Source: CAZDWZ01 sp964509425
Lineage (GTDB): Bacteria; Bdellovibrionota_C; UBA2361; SZUA-149; CAZDWZ01
DNA: 61,572 nucleotides
NCBI GenBank assembly: GCA_964509425.1
Contig: CAZDWZ010000020.1
Coordinates: 1-61,572 of the forward strand
Direction: 5' to 3'
The notes beneath the pieces were generated by a model. It had not been told where the DNA came from. It saw only the letters and a list, made by a program, of their open reading frames with translations, and did not search any database. Position 1 is the stretch's first letter, and each line of letters opens with the position of its first letter. Both the position numbers and the translations under genes were made by a program. This document shows, in pieces, positions 60,522 to 61,572 of the stretch.

Positions 60522-60897
60522 TTCTGCTGCTGCACAATCATTACAGAAAGCTGCTGTCTGCGTGTGCAAAGGTCTTTCAGCTCCTCCTCTTCTTTACTTC
60601 GAAGCATTGTCGGTTCGTCGCTAGACTTCTCTCCGTAGAAGGCGATTACTCGCGCGCCCAACTTGTCGGTCTTTGCGAGTTTGCCGAGGCCTCGAGCGAA
60701 GTCGCGAAGTCGCTTTGGGTTTACGACAAGAAATGAGATTCCATCTTCTTCAAGCGCTTGTACGAGCTTCCGGCTATACGCTCCCGTTGCCTCGAGGCAG
60801 ACGATTTGAACTTCTTCCGACTTCACCCACTTCAGCAGCTTCTTCAGTCCAATGCTGTCGTTTGAAAACTGCTCGACTTTCTCAGATTTCGTTGAAT
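60522..60897 (-). pseudogene. IS110-family transposase fragment
   Basis: About 125 codons: SNDSIGLKKLLKWVKSEEV, VCLEATGAYSRKLVQALEED, FLVVNPKRLRDFARGLGKLA, KTDKLGARVIAFYGE, matching the N-terminal DEDD domain of IS110 transposases (the E-A-T-G and N-P-x-x-x-x-x-F-A and K-T-D motifs). The first ~20 residues are cut by the left end of the RAYT element at 60907, and the C-terminal domain is lost at the left-end scrap 60500-60521. Confidence 0.85.
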
Positions 60898-61009
60898 ACC
60901 CATCCCGGATATCGTATCCTTAAAGCGTCCGATATCTCCTTCGCGAGTTTATGCGAAGCAAGAAAAAGCGCTTTCCGGAGGAAACACTTCAGAAATTTTG
61001 CCGATAGCC

Positions 61010-61032
61010 CTCCTGGCTACCAAAACCAGGAG
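61010..61032 (+). promoter_or_regulatory. hairpin covering the transposase Shine-Dalgarno
   Basis: CTCCTGG (61010-61016) pairs with CCAGGAG (61026-61032). The 3' arm contains AGGAG, which is 5 bases before ATG 61038, so folding would block ribosome binding. The same hairpin, with changed but still paired bases, is kept in four deletion derivatives (10849, 34974, 38381, 54135). Confidence 0.7.
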
Positions 61033-61037
61033 CACGG

Positions 61038-61572
61038 ATGTCTCTCAAACTTCAGTCTCAACCTCTCCGCATTGAGTGTGCGGATTACTCGTCCCTTATA
61101 ACCTCGCGAACCGTCAATTCTCGACTCTGGTTTGTAAACAACAAGACGCTCGAGAGTCATTGTCTCACCCACCTTGCTCGATATCAGGAGAAGTACGGTG
61201 CCGAGCTCTATGCGTACTCTCTCATGGGGAACCACCATCACGAGGTCGCACTCTTTCCGAACTTAAACCGGAGTCAGTTCTACCGGGATTTCAATGCTCG
61301 GATTGCTGAAGGGGTAAGATACTTCGTTGACGAATTCGAAGGCGGCCCAGTCTTCGAGCGACGGTACTCAGAGCAAGCACTTCCCCTTCCCCAAGACGTC
61401 GAGAGATACTTCCTCTATTCCTCCCTCCAGGCCGTAGAGCACGGACTGTGCGAATTCCCTGACGAATATCCGGGATACAACTCCTTTCATGACGCCATCA
61501 ACGGACGGAGGCGAATCCTCCGTTGGGTGGATTGGGCGACGTACAGAGATCGAAAGCGCTTCAACAAGAAGC
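61038..61572 (+). CDS. REP-associated tyrosine transposase (RAYT, Y1/HUH), 3' end outside window
   Basis: 178 codons to the window edge. Y1 transposase of the IS200/IS605-like superfamily: cleaves single-stranded DNA through a Tyr-DNA intermediate. The HUH motif is GNHHHEV (H66, H68), the likely catalytic Tyr is Y127 in VERYFLYSSLQAVEHGL, and LWFVNN and QEKYG are shared with the other copies. Fragments at 45699-45851 and 58442-58825 extend the family product to roughly 310-320 aa with a Lys-rich C-terminus. ATG 61038 is supported by AGGAG. Translation is probably restrained by the leader hairpin. Confidence 0.9.
   Translation, partial: MSLKLQSQPLRIECADYSSLITSRTVNSRLWFVNNKTLESHCLTHLARYQEKYGAELYAYSLMGNHHHEVALFPNLNRSQFYRDFNARIAEGVRYFVDEFEGGPVFERRYSEQALPLPQDVERYFLYSSLQAVEHGLCEFPDEYPGYNSFHDAINGRRRILRWVDWATYRDRKRFNKK

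Larger units (their letters stand above)
60907..61572 (+). mobile_element. RAYT element (type A), left end to window edge
   Basis: Left end GGATATCGTATCCTTAAAGC, GTCCGATATCTCC at 60907-60939, leader hairpin at 61010-61032, transposase gene from 61038. The right end lies outside the window. This is the only copy with an intact N-terminal transposase frame. Confidence 0.85.

Noticed and set aside
1..61572. Integron-like cassette array
   Set aside because: Single genes separated by repeats recall attC sites, but no GTTRRRY-type core sites or integrase were seen, gene orientations are mixed, and the repeats have transposon-like ends linked to a RAYT.
1..61572. tRNA or rRNA genes
   Set aside because: No cloverleaf with a GGTTCGAATCC-type arm or conserved rRNA segment was found by eye; short tRNA genes could still be missed.

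Overview
This window reads as a piece of a Gram-negative bacterial chromosome, moderately GC-rich and loosely packed (many 300-1100 base gaps). An AsmA-type envelope protein, LysE- and SulP-type transporters, an AlgX-like acetyltransferase-type protein and about 25 Sec signal peptides support a diderm. The lineage cannot be named from sequence alone; the impression is of a poorly sampled environmental bacterium. No rRNA, tRNA or CRISPR array was found.

Layout. 1-5 kb: a TIMP/NTR-like secreted protein, a sigma-factor-like protein, two secreted orphans and the first GC-rich orphan ORFs. 5.5-10.8 kb: a small Cys-rich secreted protein, then a translationally coupled pair (Pro/Thr-rich secreted protein plus an 1103-aa secreted protein). 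11-18 kb: a GC-rich orphan, a coupled CapA/LysE pair, an exported SMI1/KNR4 (SUKH) protein and an 893-aa secreted protein. 18-28 kb: small membrane and secreted orphans, including a Cys-rich paralogue and a transglutaminase-like secreted protein. 28-38 kb: housekeeping-like genes (SulP-carbonic anhydrase fusion, YqjM-type old yellow enzyme, Na+/Ca2+ exchanger) among further orphans. 39-45 kb: more exported orphans and a second transglutaminase-like protein. 45.8-53 kb: AsmA-like protein, large membrane protein and AlgX-like SGNH protein. 53-61.6 kb: small secreted proteins, a secreted caspase/CHAT-like protein, an IS110 remnant and a RAYT (Y1/HUH transposase) gene running off the right edge.

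Two overlays give the window its character. The first is a family of interspersed elements with a near-perfect 20-base inverted terminal repeat (left TATCCTCAGGGCGTCCGATA, right its reverse complement). The element starting at 60.9 kb carries the RAYT gene. More than 25 other places hold deletion derivatives, solo ends, or non-coding MITE-like relatives (called here types A, B and C), mostly just 3' of genes. The second overlay is a set of visibly GC-rich, 200-600 base islands that each carry one small orphan ORF, often with its own hairpin; one lies inside a broken RAYT element.

Roughly half of the genes encode exported proteins without clear relatives, several Cys-rich. Three carry catalytic-looking motifs (two with a Cys-His-Glu pattern, one with a His-Gly...Cys-Cys pattern), and one is an exported SUKH domain. 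The best candidates for something new are the multi-copy RAYT/MITE system and this exported orphan protein repertoire.
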